Assembly: GCF_014596465.1 (NCBI RefSeq)
Contig: NZ_MECK01000556.1
Span: 57,420-121,419 of the forward strand
Length of the DNA stretch: 64,000 nt
DNA from: Streptomyces sp. CBMA123
GTDB lineage: Bacteria; Actinomycetota; Actinomycetes; Streptomycetales; Streptomycetaceae
Direction of reading: 5' to 3'
Shown here: positions 1 to 9,444 of the stretch, one piece after another
Layout of the letters: each line of letters starts with the position of its first letter
How positions within the stretch are numbered: position 1 is the stretch's first letter
Position numbers and translations under genes: made by a program
Notes under the pieces: model-generated
Seen by the model: the letters and a program-made list of their open reading frames with translations, nothing else
Told to the model about the DNA's origin: nothing
Database searches by the model: none

Positions 1-1
1 G

Positions 2-526
2 GTCACCGGCCGCCCCTACGGCGAGGAGGTCACCAAGCGCGTCATCGACCGGATCGGCCTGCGCCACACCTACGTCCCCGCCACCGGGGAGACCGCCCTG
101 CGCGAGCCCCACCCGCACGGCTACCTGCGCACCGGCCCGGACGCGCCGCTGGTCGACTACACCGCGATGGACTCGTCGATGGCCTGGGCCGCGGGGGCGG
201 TCGTGTCCACCAACACCGACCTCAACACCTTCTACAGCGCGCTCCTGGCGGGTCGTCTGCTGCCCGCCGCCCAGCTCGCCCAGATGCGCACCACCGTCCC
301 GGCCGAGCTCCTGGGCCCCGGCGTCCGCTACGGCCTGGGGATCCAGAGCAGGCCACTGACCTGCGGCGGCCTCGTCTGGGGCCACGGCGGCACCTCCGTG
401 AGCTACCGGACCCGGGGCGGCGTCACGGAGGACGGCCGTGCCGTCAGCATCGCCGTCACCACCATCCCGGACGCGCCCACCGGCAAGCGCCTGACCGACG
501 CGGTCGACACGGCCCTCTGCCGCTGA
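2..526 (+). CDS. Serine hydrolase, beta-lactamase/D-Ala-D-Ala carboxypeptidase fold (C-terminal part)
   Basis: The frame is open from the left edge, so the N-terminus with the SxxK nucleophile lies outside the window; 174 codons are seen. The segment AWAAGAVVSTNTDLNTF is the usual helix after the active site in class C beta-lactamase/DD-peptidase-like proteins. GHGGT near residue 125 occupies the place of the third (K/H-x-G) motif. Family role: hydrolysis or transfer of D-Ala-D-Ala peptides or other esters/amides outside the membrane. A signal peptide cannot be checked because the start is missing. An esterase of the same fold is equally possible. Confidence 0.8.
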   Translation, partial: VTGRPYGEEVTKRVIDRIGLRHTYVPATGETALREPHPHGYLRTGPDAPLVDYTAMDSSMAWAAGAVVSTNTDLNTFYSALLAGRLLPAAQLAQMRTTVPAELLGPGVRYGLGIQSRPLTCGGLVWGHGGTSVSYRTRGGVTEDGRAVSIAVTTIPDAPTGKRLTDAVDTALCR

Positions 527-875
527 CTCCCGCCCGGCCCCGGAGCGGCTACCTGGAGCGCGAGCCGCCCGCCCGGGCCACCCCGATGAACGCCGCTGTG
601 ACCACCGGCCGAAGCACCCGCCCGAACACAGCTGACGCAGCCCGTCCGTGCAACGCTCCCCCGCCTGGGGAAACAGGGGGCCATCGCCACGGCCCCCTCA
701 GGCCTGCGTGCTCCCCGGCCCGAGGGGGCCGGGACGGTGGGCGTGGTCGGGCGCGCAGGGGCGGAGCCTGGTCTCCGTGGGCGGCACGGCCGCGGTGCTG
801 CACCGCGACGCGGTGGTCACCACCTTCGTCGCGTATCGGCGGTTCGGCCACGGCCCGCAGCACGCCTCCGCCCGG
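527..875. other. Intergenic stretch with two hairpins and a possible coding relic
   Basis: No complete gene is supported here. Two short inverted repeats are visible: 676-682 with 691-697 (7 bp) and 714-721 with 726-733 (8 bp, 4-nt loop). Both could end transcription of the upstream hydrolase and of the convergent propeller gene. From about 756 to 875 the + strand frame has strongly GC third positions and reads protein-like (for example VGGTAAVLHRDAVVTTFVAY), but it has no start signal and runs into the antisense of the next gene. I treat it as a possible gene relic only. Confidence 0.35.
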
Positions 876-2141
876 CTACGCGGTCGCGCAGTCCAGGACC
901 CGGCCGTCGGCCGTGCCGACGAGCAGGCGGCCGGGCTGGGTGGCGGTGAGCGCCGTCGGGACGGCGGAGACACCGGCCACGGTCAGCCGGTGGCGCCAGC
1001 GGAGGGTGCCGTCGCGGAGGTCCAGCGCCAGGATCTCGCCGTTGCGGTACGCGACGTAGGCGGTGTCGGCTTCGGTGTCGAGGTCGGTGGCGACGTGGTC
1101 GGCCCGGAAGGCCCAGCGGGGTGCGCCGTCGCCGGCCGCCCGGCGGACGACGAAGGACTCGCCGGGCTGCAACCGCTCTCCGCCGTAGGCCTGACCGGCG
1201 TGGACCAGGTCGCCGCCACCGGTCTCCGCACCCGGGCCGGGGAACTGCATGTCCCCGGGCTCCCAGGTGAACGGGAACAGGGGCTGAGCACCCGTCCCTC
1301 CGGCGCAGCGCGCCGAGATCCAGTACCGGCCCCGTCGGACCTGGTGGACGTACTCCCGGCTGCCGCCCCGGATCCGCAGGCGCAGGTACCGGTCGGTGGG
1401 GGACGTGGTCCGGTGCTGGATCAGCAGGCCGTCGGCGAGGGCGGTGCGCCCGGGTCGCTCCGGGTCCTCCTCCCGTCGGTCGAGGGTGGCCAGGACCGCG
1501 CCGTCCGACAGCTCCTCGACGGCCAGGACTCGCCGCCGGAGCTCCCGGTCCGGGCTGAGCGCGGAGAGCATCCGGTGGGTCCCGTCCCGTCCGTCGGGAC
1601 GCGGTGCGGGCACTCGGGGGCCGGCCAGGTCGGTGGCGGTGAGCGAACGGGGTGCGACGGCGCGCCAGTCAGGCCGTCGCACGACCGCGACATGGCCCTC
1701 GACGCGTGCCCGGTCGTCCTGCCAGTCATCGGGCGGTGCCATCAGCACGCGCAGGTCCCGTTCGTCGAGCCAGGCCAGTCCGAGGACCTGGCGGCCGAAG
1801 TCGTGCTCGATGAGGGAGGTGGTAACGCTCGTCTCCCAGTCGAGCAGGAGCAGCTCGCCCTCGAAGAAGTAGCCGCCGTCGTAGTCCCCGGTCCCGACGG
1901 CGAGCAGCGGCGCCGTGGGGTGGAAAGCCAGCGCGTGCACCCGGAAGCGCGTGCGGAGCACGGCCCGGCAGCCGAGGTCTCCCGTGCCGTACACCCCCAC
2001 CGTCGACATCCCGCCCTCCCCGGGCCCGCCCGCGACGGCGAGCAGCCCGCGCTCCTCGTCGTCCACGGCGAGGACGGGCAGACCGACCTCGGCGAACGGG
2101 CGATCGCCGAGGACGCGGAGGACACGCAGCGGAGAGGTCAT
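876..2141 (-). CDS. PQQ/WD40-like beta-propeller protein
   Basis: 421 aa. I chose the ATG at 2141 (MTSPLRVLRVLG) because GGGAGG lies about 10 nt upstream; the open frame continues further upstream but without propeller-like sequence. Repeated blade-like segments (LAFHPTAPLLAVGTGDYDGG; TAYVAYRNGEILALDLRDG; GRLLVGTADGRVLDC) resemble outer-membrane-assembly/PQQ-like propellers. No signal peptide is seen, so it is probably cytoplasmic. The C-terminal 70 residues carry the best PQQ-like blades. The partner is unknown. It is transcribed alone, divergent from the secreted gene at 2367. Confidence 0.7.
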   Translation of the reverse strand: MTSPLRVLRVLGDRPFAEVGLPVLAVDDEERGLLAVAGGPGEGGMSTVGVYGTGDLGCRAVLRTRFRVHALAFHPTAPLLAVGTGDYDGGYFFEGELLLLDWETSVTTSLIEHDFGRQVLGLAWLDERDLRVLMAPPDDWQDDRARVEGHVAVVRRPDWRAVAPRSLTATDLAGPRVPAPRPDGRDGTHRMLSALSPDRELRRRVLAVEELSDGAVLATLDRREEDPERPGRTALADGLLIQHRTTSPTDRYLRLRIRGGSREYVHQVRRGRYWISARCAGGTGAQPLFPFTWEPGDMQFPGPGAETGGGDLVHAGQAYGGERLQPGESFVVRRAAGDGAPRWAFRADHVATDLDTEADTAYVAYRNGEILALDLRDGTLRWRHRLTVAGVSAVPTALTATQPGRLLVGTADGRVLDCATA

Positions 2142-2366
2142 GCCGGAGATCCTCCCAGCGGGCGGCGTCGAGCCCTTGCCCGGGCCGCGCCGAGGAACAC
2201 ATGACTTCCCTCCGTGCCGCGTGACGCATGGCCGCCGCGACCGCGACGACCGTTCGCCGTGGTGGGTTCCGATCCGCTGTCGGCCAACCGCCTGCGGCAG
2301 TGTCCGCGCGGTCTGGTATGACTTCGCCTGGGCAAATCGACGCCCCACGAGACCAGGGGGGAACCT

Positions 2367-3470
2367 GTGCAGAGAAACAAGCGCGCATTCCGCGCCGTAT
2401 CAGCGATGGCCACGTCCGCCGCGCTTGCCGTGCTGGCCACCGCGCTGACCGTCACACCGGCGGCCGCGGCCGAATCATCGACGGCCACCACCGCCCAGAG
2501 CACGGATTCGGCGTCCGGGCTCAACCTGCTCCTGCGAGCGGACCCCTGGAAGATCATCCAGACCCGGCGGGCGCCGGACGGGTCCTGGGACCAGGTCCGG
2601 GAGGTCCCCCAGTTCGCCGGCCTCTGGTACTGGAGCCTGGCGGTCGACGGTGGCCGGCTCCGGATGTTCGGGGCCCAGATGGCCGGGCAGGGGTTCCACT
2701 ACGTCCAGTCTGCCCAGAACCCCGACGGCACCTGGGCCCCGGTCTCCGACATGACCGGCCTCACCGACCTTCCGCACGACCCGCAGTACCCCTGGATGGG
2801 CCGGATCACCGCGACCAGGGTGGCGGGCCGGCTTCAGGTCGCCGCGGTCGACGGCTCCGGCCGGGTCGTCCACACCATCGAGCGCCCGGACGGCACCTGG
2901 CAGCCCTGGGGGACGGTGAGCGCGTCCTCGGGCCTGGGCTCGGGCCAGTTCTCCAGCCTGTCCGCGGCGGAGGTGAACGGTGAACTCCAGCTGGTCGGCA
3001 CCACGTCGGCGGGCGAAGTGCTGCACACCATCCGCCATGCCGATGGCACCTGGAGCACCTGGGGCAGTGTGCTGGGCGCGACCGGCACGCCCTCCCCGTG
3101 GGGGACGCCGACGGACGTCGTCGCGGCGAGCTTCGACGGCGCCCTGCAGGTCGTGGTCACGGACAACAGCCAGGCCGGCTTCTACCACACGATCCGCAAC
3201 GCCGACGGCACCTGGAACCGATGGGGGGACATCGGCTCCCAGGTCCACTTCGATCGGGCCGGTTTCCGCGGCTTCACGATGGGCGGTGTCGACGGCGCGA
3301 ACGTGGGCGGTGAGCTGCAGCTGGTCTTCGAGTCCGGTGACAACTCCGGCTCGCTCTACCACACGATCCGTCACGCCGACGGCAGTTGGGCGCAGGCCGG
3401 ACTGGTCCAGCGGGCCGTCGACCTCTCGGCCTGGCGCCCGGTCAGCTACGGGGCAGCCGCCGCGGGGTGA
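2367..3470 (+). CDS. Secreted repeat protein, tachylectin/fucolectin-like propeller
   Basis: 367 aa, GTG start preceded by AGGGGGGAAC. Residues 1-35 form a Sec signal peptide ending at an AAAAE cleavage site. The rest consists of about six repeats of roughly 50 residues, each centred on a motif like HTIRHADGTWSTWG (also IIQTRRAPDGSW, HTIERPDGTW, HTIRNADGTW, HTIRHADGSW). This pattern is seen in six-bladed bacterial sugar-binding propellers of the PLL/tachylectin type. Likely role: an extracellular glycan-binding protein. No catalytic domain is attached. A strong hairpin 35 nt after the stop probably ends the transcript. Confidence 0.7.
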   Translation: MQRNKRAFRAVSAMATSAALAVLATALTVTPAAAAESSTATTAQSTDSASGLNLLLRADPWKIIQTRRAPDGSWDQVREVPQFAGLWYWSLAVDGGRLRMFGAQMAGQGFHYVQSAQNPDGTWAPVSDMTGLTDLPHDPQYPWMGRITATRVAGRLQVAAVDGSGRVVHTIERPDGTWQPWGTVSASSGLGSGQFSSLSAAEVNGELQLVGTTSAGEVLHTIRHADGTWSTWGSVLGATGTPSPWGTPTDVVAASFDGALQVVVTDNSQAGFYHTIRNADGTWNRWGDIGSQVHFDRAGFRGFTMGGVDGANVGGELQLVFESGDNSGSLYHTIRHADGSWAQAGLVQRAVDLSAWRPVSYGAAAAG

Positions 3471-3504
3471 CCCTGCCCCTGGCATCACACCCGTGAGCAC
3501 GACG

Positions 3505-3534
3505 GCACCCCGGCCCTCCTCAGGGCCGGGGTGC
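3505..3534. terminator. Perfect 13-bp hairpin terminator
   Basis: 3505-3517 (GCACCCCGGCCCT) pairs with 3522-3534 around a CCTC loop. There is no T-tract, as is usual in actinomycetes. It lies between the convergent genes ending at 3470 and 3724 and can serve both. Confidence 0.7.
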
Positions 3535-3723
3535 TGCCCGGCGGCTGGGTGGTCAAGGTGTGATCGCCTTCGCGGTGCCGGCGGTCACGCACTCACCTGG
3601 TGGCGGTGCCGTCCACGGGCGGGGGTTCGGGGCGGGGGGTCGGGGCGGGGTCCCCGGGCCTCGTTCGTCCCCGCGTCGGGGACGGCGATGCGGACCGGGG
3701 TGGGCGGGCGGAGCTGCCTGGTG

Positions 3724-4785
3724 TCAGAAGGCGTTCAGGGCGGCTTCGACCAGCGTTGCCACCGGCACGAGTGCCTGACGCTGTGTCAGGCCGTCCTGGA
3801 TCACGTTCTGGTACACGACGGCGAAGCTCCTGCTCCGCACGGTGTCGGTGACGAGGATTCCCTCGGACAGCACGGTCCGGCCGGTTTTCAGCGAGCCGAT
3901 GCCGACCTTGCCGTGGGTGGCGGTGAACTGTCCGCCGGGGGGCCAGATCGGCGGGGCGGTGGACGGGAACAGTTTGCCGGCGCGGGCCATGAGTGCCTTC
4001 ATGCCCTGGCTGCTCGTCGGGCCGACGAGTTTGTCGTCCGCGAGCAGTGTCAGCAGTCTCGCGAGCTGCCGTGCGGTGGTGCCCTGGGCGGTGTCGACGT
4101 CGTTGACGCACGGGATGCGCGCGGCCGGCCAGATCCCGGCGTAGTCGCCCGCCAGCCACAGCCCCTGGGAGGAGGCGCCGTCGAAGAGGCCGCCGTCGGC
4201 GAGCTTGCCGTCGAGGTACGGGTAGCCCAGGCCGTGGATCGTCGTGGTGGCTCCCGGGTCGTTCTGCTGCACCATCATGTCTTCGAGGGCGGCCACCTGC
4301 GCCGCGGTGAAGTCGACCGTGAAGTCCCCACCAGGAGCGCCGAGTTGGAGGACAGCCGAGTAGTCCGGCCGCCTGTTCTTGTCCTCGGCGCGCAGCGTCG
4401 TCGACGTGTTGATCTGGGACGGTGTGTGGGTGGCGATGTCCGGGTCGAAGGTGGCTTCGAGTGCGGCCTCGATGTCCGGCCAGGCGGTCAGTGCCTGGTC
4501 GGTGGCCAGTTGGTCGGCGCTCGCTCGCAGGTCGAAGGCGGTGTACATCGCCGAGGTCTTGAGCAGGCTGGCCGAGTAGCACTCGTCCTGGTCCCGGATC
4601 GCCGCCCAGGGGTGGTTGAGCCCGCCCTCGAATCCGGTCAGTGCGACGACGATGACGGCCAGGTCGTCGACCGTCGGGGTGCCGGCGTCCGAGAGCTGTT
4701 GCCGTGTGGTGTCGAGGGCGTCCTGCATGGGCGGGTTGTTGTTGAACGCGAGCGGGTCGTCGACGGGGCCGGTGAAGAGAGGCAT
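3724..4785 (-). CDS. Class A beta-lactamase-like serine hydrolase
   Basis: 353 aa. The ATG at 4785 is preceded by GAGGAA. The segment YSASLLKTSAMYTAF carries an SxxK nucleophile motif (SLLK), and HGKVGIGSL near the C-terminus fits the KTG-box strand with Val in place of Thr. The sequence between is longer and more divergent than a true beta-lactamase, and I see no clear SDN or ExxLN, so penicillinase activity is unlikely. No convincing signal peptide starts at this ATG. It is more probably an esterase or DD-peptidase-like hydrolase, possibly cytoplasmic. It is downstream of the GH-like gene in the same direction, with 316 nt between. Confidence 0.65.
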   Translation of the reverse strand: MPLFTGPVDDPLAFNNNPPMQDALDTTRQQLSDAGTPTVDDLAVIVVALTGFEGGLNHPWAAIRDQDECYSASLLKTSAMYTAFDLRASADQLATDQALTAWPDIEAALEATFDPDIATHTPSQINTSTTLRAEDKNRRPDYSAVLQLGAPGGDFTVDFTAAQVAALEDMMVQQNDPGATTTIHGLGYPYLDGKLADGGLFDGASSQGLWLAGDYAGIWPAARIPCVNDVDTAQGTTARQLARLLTLLADDKLVGPTSSQGMKALMARAGKLFPSTAPPIWPPGGQFTATHGKVGIGSLKTGRTVLSEGILVTDTVRSRSFAVVYQNVIQDGLTQRQALVPVATLVEAALNAF

Positions 4786-5101
4786 GACGGTTCCTCGGCA
4801 TTCTGGATCCGTGGGTGCGACGCGGTCGGCGACTCGAGGCGTCCTTCTCACGTCCGGCGCACCGGCCCGCGCTCCGCACGGGCTGCCATGTCCAGCGTCA
4901 CCCGTTCGGCGGACACGCGCAACCCGGCGGGGCCGTGCCGATTCGGGGGTGCGGCCGTCGGGCGGGTGCGGCCGTCGGGCGGGTGTGGGCGGAGGTCGGC
5001 CGGCAGGCGCCGGGGGGCCAGCGCAGCCACCCCGGCGACACCGCCGACCATCAGGCGTCCGCGACCTCACACGGGTCCGAGAAGCCGTACTCGCGCGATT
5101 G
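4786..5101. repeat. 316-bp spacer with a 17-bp tandem duplication
   Basis: No gene is supported. The unit GTGCGGCCGTCGGGCGG occurs twice in direct tandem at 4949-4965 and 4966-4982. The remainder is simple high-GC sequence and must contain the promoter of the hydrolase at 4785, although no clear -10/-35 pair is recognisable. Confidence 0.5.
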
Positions 5102-6130
5102 TCATGCCGGGGGCTTCTGCAGCCAGTCCGCCTCGGTGGTCCAGAACATCTGGCGCGCACCGAGGTAGTCGTGGGCGAAGTCCGTGAACCGTTCGCGGGT
5201 GTACGGCTGACCGGTCCTGGGGTCCTTGGCGTTGATGTCGGGTTCCTGGACGGCCATCGCGACGAGGGGGAGGGCGTTCTTGTACTCGTGGAGGAACTTG
5301 TAGGAGTTCTCCATCTGGTACGGGCGGTCCGGCAGGGTGTCCGGTCCTCCGATGCCGATCTTGTCGGCCCTGGCGAGGTCGAACATTTCCCTCATGCGCT
5401 TGTGGTCGTCGTCATCCGGCAGGAAGTTGACGTACTGGATGAACTGCGTCCTGGCGAAGACCTTCTTGCCGTAGCGCATGTTGTCGATCTCGGCATCGAT
5501 GTAGGAGCCGGAGGTGTACGCGGTCTGATCATTCGCGGTGTCCACCTCGACCGCTGTCTCCGGAAGGTTCACCCCGGCGAGCTTGCCGTCGAACTTCTCC
5601 GCCATCGCCTTCAGCATGGCCTGGAAGTCCGCTCGCACCTGCTGGTTCCACTGCGCGACCACGGCCCCGTGGGTGGTGGGGTTGTCGGGGTTCTCATCGA
5701 CCGTCGGCGCGAGTCCGCCCTCGTCCTTCACATACTGAGGGACGTTGGCGTCCTTCAGGGCCACATCGAAGAACCGGTCCTGCACCTGGACGAACAGCTT
5801 CTTGTGGCGTTCCTGGAGATACCGCAGGGCACCGTCCAGTCGCGACCACGTGTATTCGCCCTTCTTCCCCTCAAGAGCCTTCCAGGGTGCCACGACCTGT
5901 ACGCCGCCGATGTCCGGACGGTCGATCATGGCCTTGACCTTCGGGTCCTGGCCGGACGTGGCATCCTCGAAGGCGCCGAGCGACATGTACAGATTGGCCG
6001 TCACCTTGCTGTGGGACACCGAGGCGGCGGGCCTGCCGGGGGCGGGGGCCGCGGCGGCCACTCCGACGGTGGTCGTCAAGGCCAGGGCTGTGAGGGCGAC
6101 AGATCCGACTGCACCACGCTGCATCATCAT
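5102..6130 (-). CDS. Secreted glycoside-hydrolase-like TIM-barrel protein
   Basis: 342 aa. A signal peptide occupies about residues 1-28 (MMMQRGAV, hydrophobic stretch, VAAAAPA). The mature part contains phrases common in cellulase/GH-type (beta/alpha)8 barrels: GGVQVVAPWKALEGKKGEYTW, where a body walks along beta-strands, and LPETAVEVD, with a candidate catalytic Glu. The composition is richer in Lys, Asn and Asp than its neighbours. Three consecutive ATGs at 6130, 6127 and 6124 are possible starts and none has a clear Shine-Dalgarno. The family has no firm substrate, so the enzymatic role is inferred. Confidence 0.65.
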   Translation of the reverse strand: MMMQRGAVGSVALTALALTTTVGVAAAAPAPGRPAASVSHSKVTANLYMSLGAFEDATSGQDPKVKAMIDRPDIGGVQVVAPWKALEGKKGEYTWSRLDGALRYLQERHKKLFVQVQDRFFDVALKDANVPQYVKDEGGLAPTVDENPDNPTTHGAVVAQWNQQVRADFQAMLKAMAEKFDGKLAGVNLPETAVEVDTANDQTAYTSGSYIDAEIDNMRYGKKVFARTQFIQYVNFLPDDDDHKRMREMFDLARADKIGIGGPDTLPDRPYQMENSYKFLHEYKNALPLVAMAVQEPDINAKDPRTGQPYTRERFTDFAHDYLGARQMFWTTEADWLQKPPA

Positions 6131-6308
6131 GAACGAGACGCTAGGGGAAGCATTCTAAGAAGAGTTTAAGAGCGTCCGTCGTCACTCCCGGCGTTGGCAC
6201 CCACCGTCACCGGAGCTGACGCCCAGTCATGACGTGGCGCATTTCTCGCGTTCCACCTCCACCCCGCACCCGGCGACGCCTCCTGAGGACGCCATCGGCG
6301 CGACGCCG

Positions 6309-6836
6309 TCACCCCCCGCCCGCCGTCACCCCCCGCCCGCCGGGACCGGCAGCGAGGCGGCCGAGCATCGCCATCACGGTGATCCGCAGCTTCTTGTCGT
6401 TCGTCACCGCGCAGTGGGCGTCGACGCCCCGCTCGTCCGGTGCCTCATCCGGATCGGCCAGGCCCAACCGGATCAGGTCGACGGCGTACTCCTGGCACCG
6501 GGAGTAGCCCTCCGCGGCGCTCACCGCCTCGACGTGGTCGATGCGGCCCGGGTCCTCGGCGCGCAGCAGCGCCGGGGTGGGCACGGGGCCCAGCACCTCC
6601 CCGATCCACTCCGAGACGGCCTCCCGGGGGCAGCCCCGCTCCAACTCGGAAGCGGACGCGGCGGTCAGCGCCAGGTGGACGAGGAGCGATCCGAACCACC
6701 GGGCGGCCTCGGCCGGCGGGGTGTCCCCGCCCGCCGGGGGCATCACGGCCTGGTACAGCGCGGCCAGATCATCGGCACCCGCGGCGGCGACGACCGCCTT
6801 CACGGCACTGCCGAGGGCGGCCTGGTCGGTGGTCAC
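6309..6836 (-). CDS. Hypothetical protein, 175 aa, helical
   Basis: Not recognised. It starts MTTDQAALGSAVKAVVAAAG and looks all-helical and soluble. The C-terminal tail GGRGVTAGGG is encoded by a 17-bp direct repeat (CGCCGTCACCCCCCGCC twice, around 6303-6336), so its end may be variable between strains. There is no signal peptide. GC-biased third positions support coding. It has no operon partner; the next gene upstream ends 350 nt away. Confidence 0.6.
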   Translation of the reverse strand: MTTDQAALGSAVKAVVAAAGADDLAALYQAVMPPAGGDTPPAEAARWFGSLLVHLALTAASASELERGCPREAVSEWIGEVLGPVPTPALLRAEDPGRIDHVEAVSAAEGYSRCQEYAVDLIRLGLADPDEAPDERGVDAHCAVTNDKKLRITVMAMLGRLAAGPGGRGVTAGGG

Positions 6837-7187
6837 GGCGGTGGTCCTCCCCGTAGTCGGCAGCCGTCAACTTACCGCTCCCCTGGGGGGATCGGTGGGA
6901 TTTGGCGATTCGACCGCAAGGAGGCCTCCCGGTCGGGTAGAGCACCCGCCCGTGGGCCGTCCCGGGATGGGGCGGCTTTCCCTCGTTCGCCCGCACACCA
7001 GGGTGCCGGCGCGCCGGCGGCCCGGAGAACGACGCTCGCCGGACGCTTCCCTGGCACTTCGTCCCGTAGTGAAGTCGGGCGCGGGCTCCTGGGCGGTGAC
7101 GACGCCGGCCGCGGAGGCGGATGCGGCCGACCGGCCCGGCACTGCCGGGTGCCGGGCCGGTCGTGGGCCGGCGCTGCGGGGCGGCCG
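6837..7187. other. Intergenic region, includes the amidase terminator
   Basis: No gene is supported in these 351 nt. The right end holds the strong hairpin at 7129-7162. The left part should contain the promoter of the hypothetical gene at 6836; no clear consensus boxes are seen. Confidence 0.5.
7129..7162 (-). terminator. Perfect 14-bp hairpin terminator of the amidase gene
   Basis: GACCGGCCCGGCAC (7129-7142) pairs with GTGCCGGGCCGGTC (7149-7162) around a 6-nt loop, 26 nt beyond the amidase stop codon. Confidence 0.75.
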
Positions 7188-8648
7188 TCAGCGGTTCGGG
7201 TGGTTCCCCGCCCACACGGCGGGGGTGCGGTCCGACCACGGGGCGGCCTGTTCGAGTTGTCCCGCGAGGCGGAAGAGGCGGCCCTCGCGCCCGTGGCCGG
7301 CGGCGAACTGCATGCCGACCGGGAGCCCCGTTGCGGTGTCGGCCGTCACCGGCACCGACATGGCGGGCGTGCCCGCCACGTTGAACGCCGCGGTGAAGGG
7401 CGAGAGGTCGAACAGCCGGCGGAGCCAGCCGGGGCCGTCCAGCGCCTCCGCGCCGCGGCCGTGGGTGCCCAGGGGCACCGGCAGGTCCGGCACGGTCGGG
7501 GTGAGCAGGACGTCGTACGCGTCGAAGAACCGCGCCAGGGTGCGGGAGACCCGGTTGCGGACGGCCAGCGCGGTCACCAGCTCGGTCCCGGTGACCCGGC
7601 GTCCGTAGTGGTAGCTGGCGAGGATCGGCGGTTCGAGGGTCGAGAAGTCGACCGGCCGGCCGGTGGCGGCGGCCAGTTCGTCGACCGACACCGCGAGGTT
7701 GGCCGCCCACTGGCGGGCGTTGGCCAGGACGAACTCCTCCCAGCCGACCCCGAGTTCGGGTTCGGCCTGCTCCACCCGGTGATCGAGGGACTCCAGCAGG
7801 CGCACCGTGCGGGACAGCGCGTCGGCCACCGGCGGCGCGGTGCGGTGGCCGCCCCAGGCCTGGGCCAGGACGCCGATCCGCAGGGAGCCCGGATCCCGGG
7901 TGACCTCCTGCGCGTACGGGCGGGCCGGTTGCGGGGCGACGTAGGGGTCGCCCGGCTCCGGGCCGCTGACCAGGTCGAGCAGGACCGCACTGTCGCGCAC
8001 GGTGCGGCTGACGCTGCCGTGCACGGCCAGGCCGTTGAAGATCTCGTCGGCGGTGGGACCGACGGGTATCCGGCCGCGGGTCGGCTTCAGCCCGAACAAG
8101 CCGTTGTAGGCGGCGGGGATGCGGATCGAGCCCGCCGCGTCGGTGGCGTGTGCGAGCGGCACGATCCCGGCGGCCACGGCCGCGCCCGCGCCCCCGCTGG
8201 AGCCGCCGGCGCTGCGGGTGAGGTCCCAGGGGTTGCGGGTCGGGCCGTACAGCACGGGTTCGGTCGTGGTGCTGTAGGCCATCTCCGGGGTCGCGGTGCG
8301 CCCGAAGGTGACGAGGCCGGCACGGCGGAAGCGGGACATCAGGGTCGAGTCGGCGGTGGCGACGGTCCCGGCCGCGAGGCGGCTGCCGAGATCCGTGCGC
8401 CGGCCCGCCATGGTGATCCCGAGGTCCTTGATCAGGAAGGGGACTCCCGCCAGCGGTGCGCTGCCGGGGCGGGGCTCGTCGTCGGCCGGCCAGGTCTCCA
8501 CGACGGCGTTGAGCCGCGGGTCGACGGCCTGCGCGGCCTCCCGGGCGGCCGCTTGCACTTCTGCGGGGGTCACCTGGCCCCGGGCGATCAGGTCGGCGAG
8601 TCCGACCGCGTCGAAGCTCACGTACTCCTTGACGTCCAACTGGGTCAC
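7188..8648 (-). CDS. Amidase signature family hydrolase
   Basis: 486 aa, the normal size for the amidase signature family. The Ser-cisSer-Lys triad is readable: Lys74 in PFLIKDLG, cis-Ser150 in GGSSGGAG and nucleophile Ser174 in [10 protein letters not shown], with the family spacing of 24 residues between the serines. It hydrolyses a C-N amide bond; the substrate is unknown. No GatB/GatC partner is nearby, so it is not a tRNA amidotransferase subunit. It is divergent from a TetR gene 129 nt away with a perfect palindrome between them, so TetR control is likely. A cytoplasmic location is inferred from the absence of a signal peptide. Confidence 0.92.
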   Translation of the reverse strand: MTQLDVKEYVSFDAVGLADLIARGQVTPAEVQAAAREAAQAVDPRLNAVVETWPADDEPRPGSAPLAGVPFLIKDLGITMAGRRTDLGSRLAAGTVATADSTLMSRFRRAGLVTFGRTATPEMAYSTTTEPVLYGPTRNPWDLTRSAGGSSGGAGAAVAAGIVPLAHATDAAGSIRIPAAYNGLFGLKPTRGRIPVGPTADEIFNGLAVHGSVSRTVRDSAVLLDLVSGPEPGDPYVAPQPARPYAQEVTRDPGSLRIGVLAQAWGGHRTAPPVADALSRTVRLLESLDHRVEQAEPELGVGWEEFVLANARQWAANLAVSVDELAAATGRPVDFSTLEPPILASYHYGRRVTGTELVTALAVRNRVSRTLARFFDAYDVLLTPTVPDLPVPLGTHGRGAEALDGPGWLRRLFDLSPFTAAFNVAGTPAMSVPVTADTATGLPVGMQFAAGHGREGRLFRLAGQLEQAAPWSDRTPAVWAGNHPNR

Positions 8649-8661
8649 TCCTGGAATCGAG

Positions 8662-8724
8662 AACGGTACCGCTCAGTCTTTGACGATACCGATCGGTATC
8701 GTGCGGAACGGACTGGTACCGTAA
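8662..8724. promoter_or_regulatory. TetR operator region: perfect 20-bp palindrome with flanking half-sites
   Basis: ACGATACCGATCGGTATCGT at 8683-8702 is a perfect 20-bp palindrome midway between the divergent amidase and TetR genes. It is flanked by an outer inverted pair, ACGGTACC (8663-8670) and GGTACCGT (8715-8722), so the whole region is two-fold symmetric. This is the expected layout for autoregulation plus control of the amidase by the adjacent TetR protein. Confidence 0.8.
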
Positions 8725-8777
8725 CAGGAAGTGCAGGGAGCGGAAGACCAGCAAGCGGCCGGAGGCCAGGAACAGCC

Positions 8778-9392
8778 ATGACATCGCCCGCCAGACGACC
8801 GAGCCGGGTGGCGAAACTGCCGCCGCGCGAGCGCATCCTCGACGCCGCGGAGGAGCTCTTCCAGAGCGAGGGGATCCGGCGGGTGGGCGTCCAGGCGATC
8901 GCCGAGAAGGCCGAGACGACCAAGATGGCGATCTACCGTCACTTCGAGACCAAGGACGCCCTGGTCGCGGAGTGGCTGCGGATCGTCGCCGCCGACTACC
9001 AGGCGGCGTTCGACCGGGTCGAGGCCGAGCACCCCGGCCGGCCCAGGGAACAGATCCTCGGCCTGGCCCGCTTCATCGCCGAGGGACTGCCGGCCGTCTC
9101 GCACCGGGGCTGCCCCTTCATCAACTCCATCGCCGAGCTGCCCGACCGCTCCCACCCCGCGCGGCAGGTGATCGAACGGCACAAGGAGCGCCAGACCCGC
9201 CGGCTCGTCGGCATGTGCGCGCAGGCCGGGCTGCCCGACCCCGAGCAGACGGCGGCCGAGATCACCTTCGCCCTCGAAGGCGCGCAGGTCAGCACGCAGA
9301 ACAGCAGCGTCGACCGGACCGGGGAGCGCCTGATGCGGATCGTCGAGGGGATCGTGGACCGGGCCGCGGCCTGCCCACCGATCACCCGCTGA
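8778..9392 (+). CDS. TetR family transcriptional regulator
   Basis: 204 aa, ATG at 8778. The N-terminal TetR helix-turn-helix is clear: RERILDAAEELFQSEGIRRV, then AIAEKAETTKMAIYRHFETK (about residues 17-64). The C-terminal ligand domain includes CPFINSIAELPDRSHP, the pattern of the group that often senses small organic ligands or thiol-reactive compounds; the Cys in HRGCPF is notable. It probably represses itself and the amidase through the palindrome at 8683-8702. It ends 150 nt before the convergent SDR gene, with a hairpin in between. Confidence 0.92.
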   Translation: MTSPARRPSRVAKLPPRERILDAAEELFQSEGIRRVGVQAIAEKAETTKMAIYRHFETKDALVAEWLRIVAADYQAAFDRVEAEHPGRPREQILGLARFIAEGLPAVSHRGCPFINSIAELPDRSHPARQVIERHKERQTRRLVGMCAQAGLPDPEQTAAEITFALEGAQVSTQNSSVDRTGERLMRIVEGIVDRAAACPPITR

Positions 9393-9444
9393 CACCGGCA
9401 GGGCCCGTCCGGGCTCGGCTTCTCCGGCGCCCCGGACCTGCGGA

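Noticed and set aside
648..2204. Long + strand frame of 518 codons antisense to the propeller gene
   Set aside because: It mirrors the codon structure of the minus-strand gene, has no ribosome binding site and its product lacks recognisable domains, apart from a short protein-like stretch near 756-875 noted as a possible relic.
6234..9392. A 1052-codon + strand frame ending in the TetR gene
   Set aside because: Everything before 8778 is antisense shadow of the hypothetical and amidase genes; only the last 204 codons are real.
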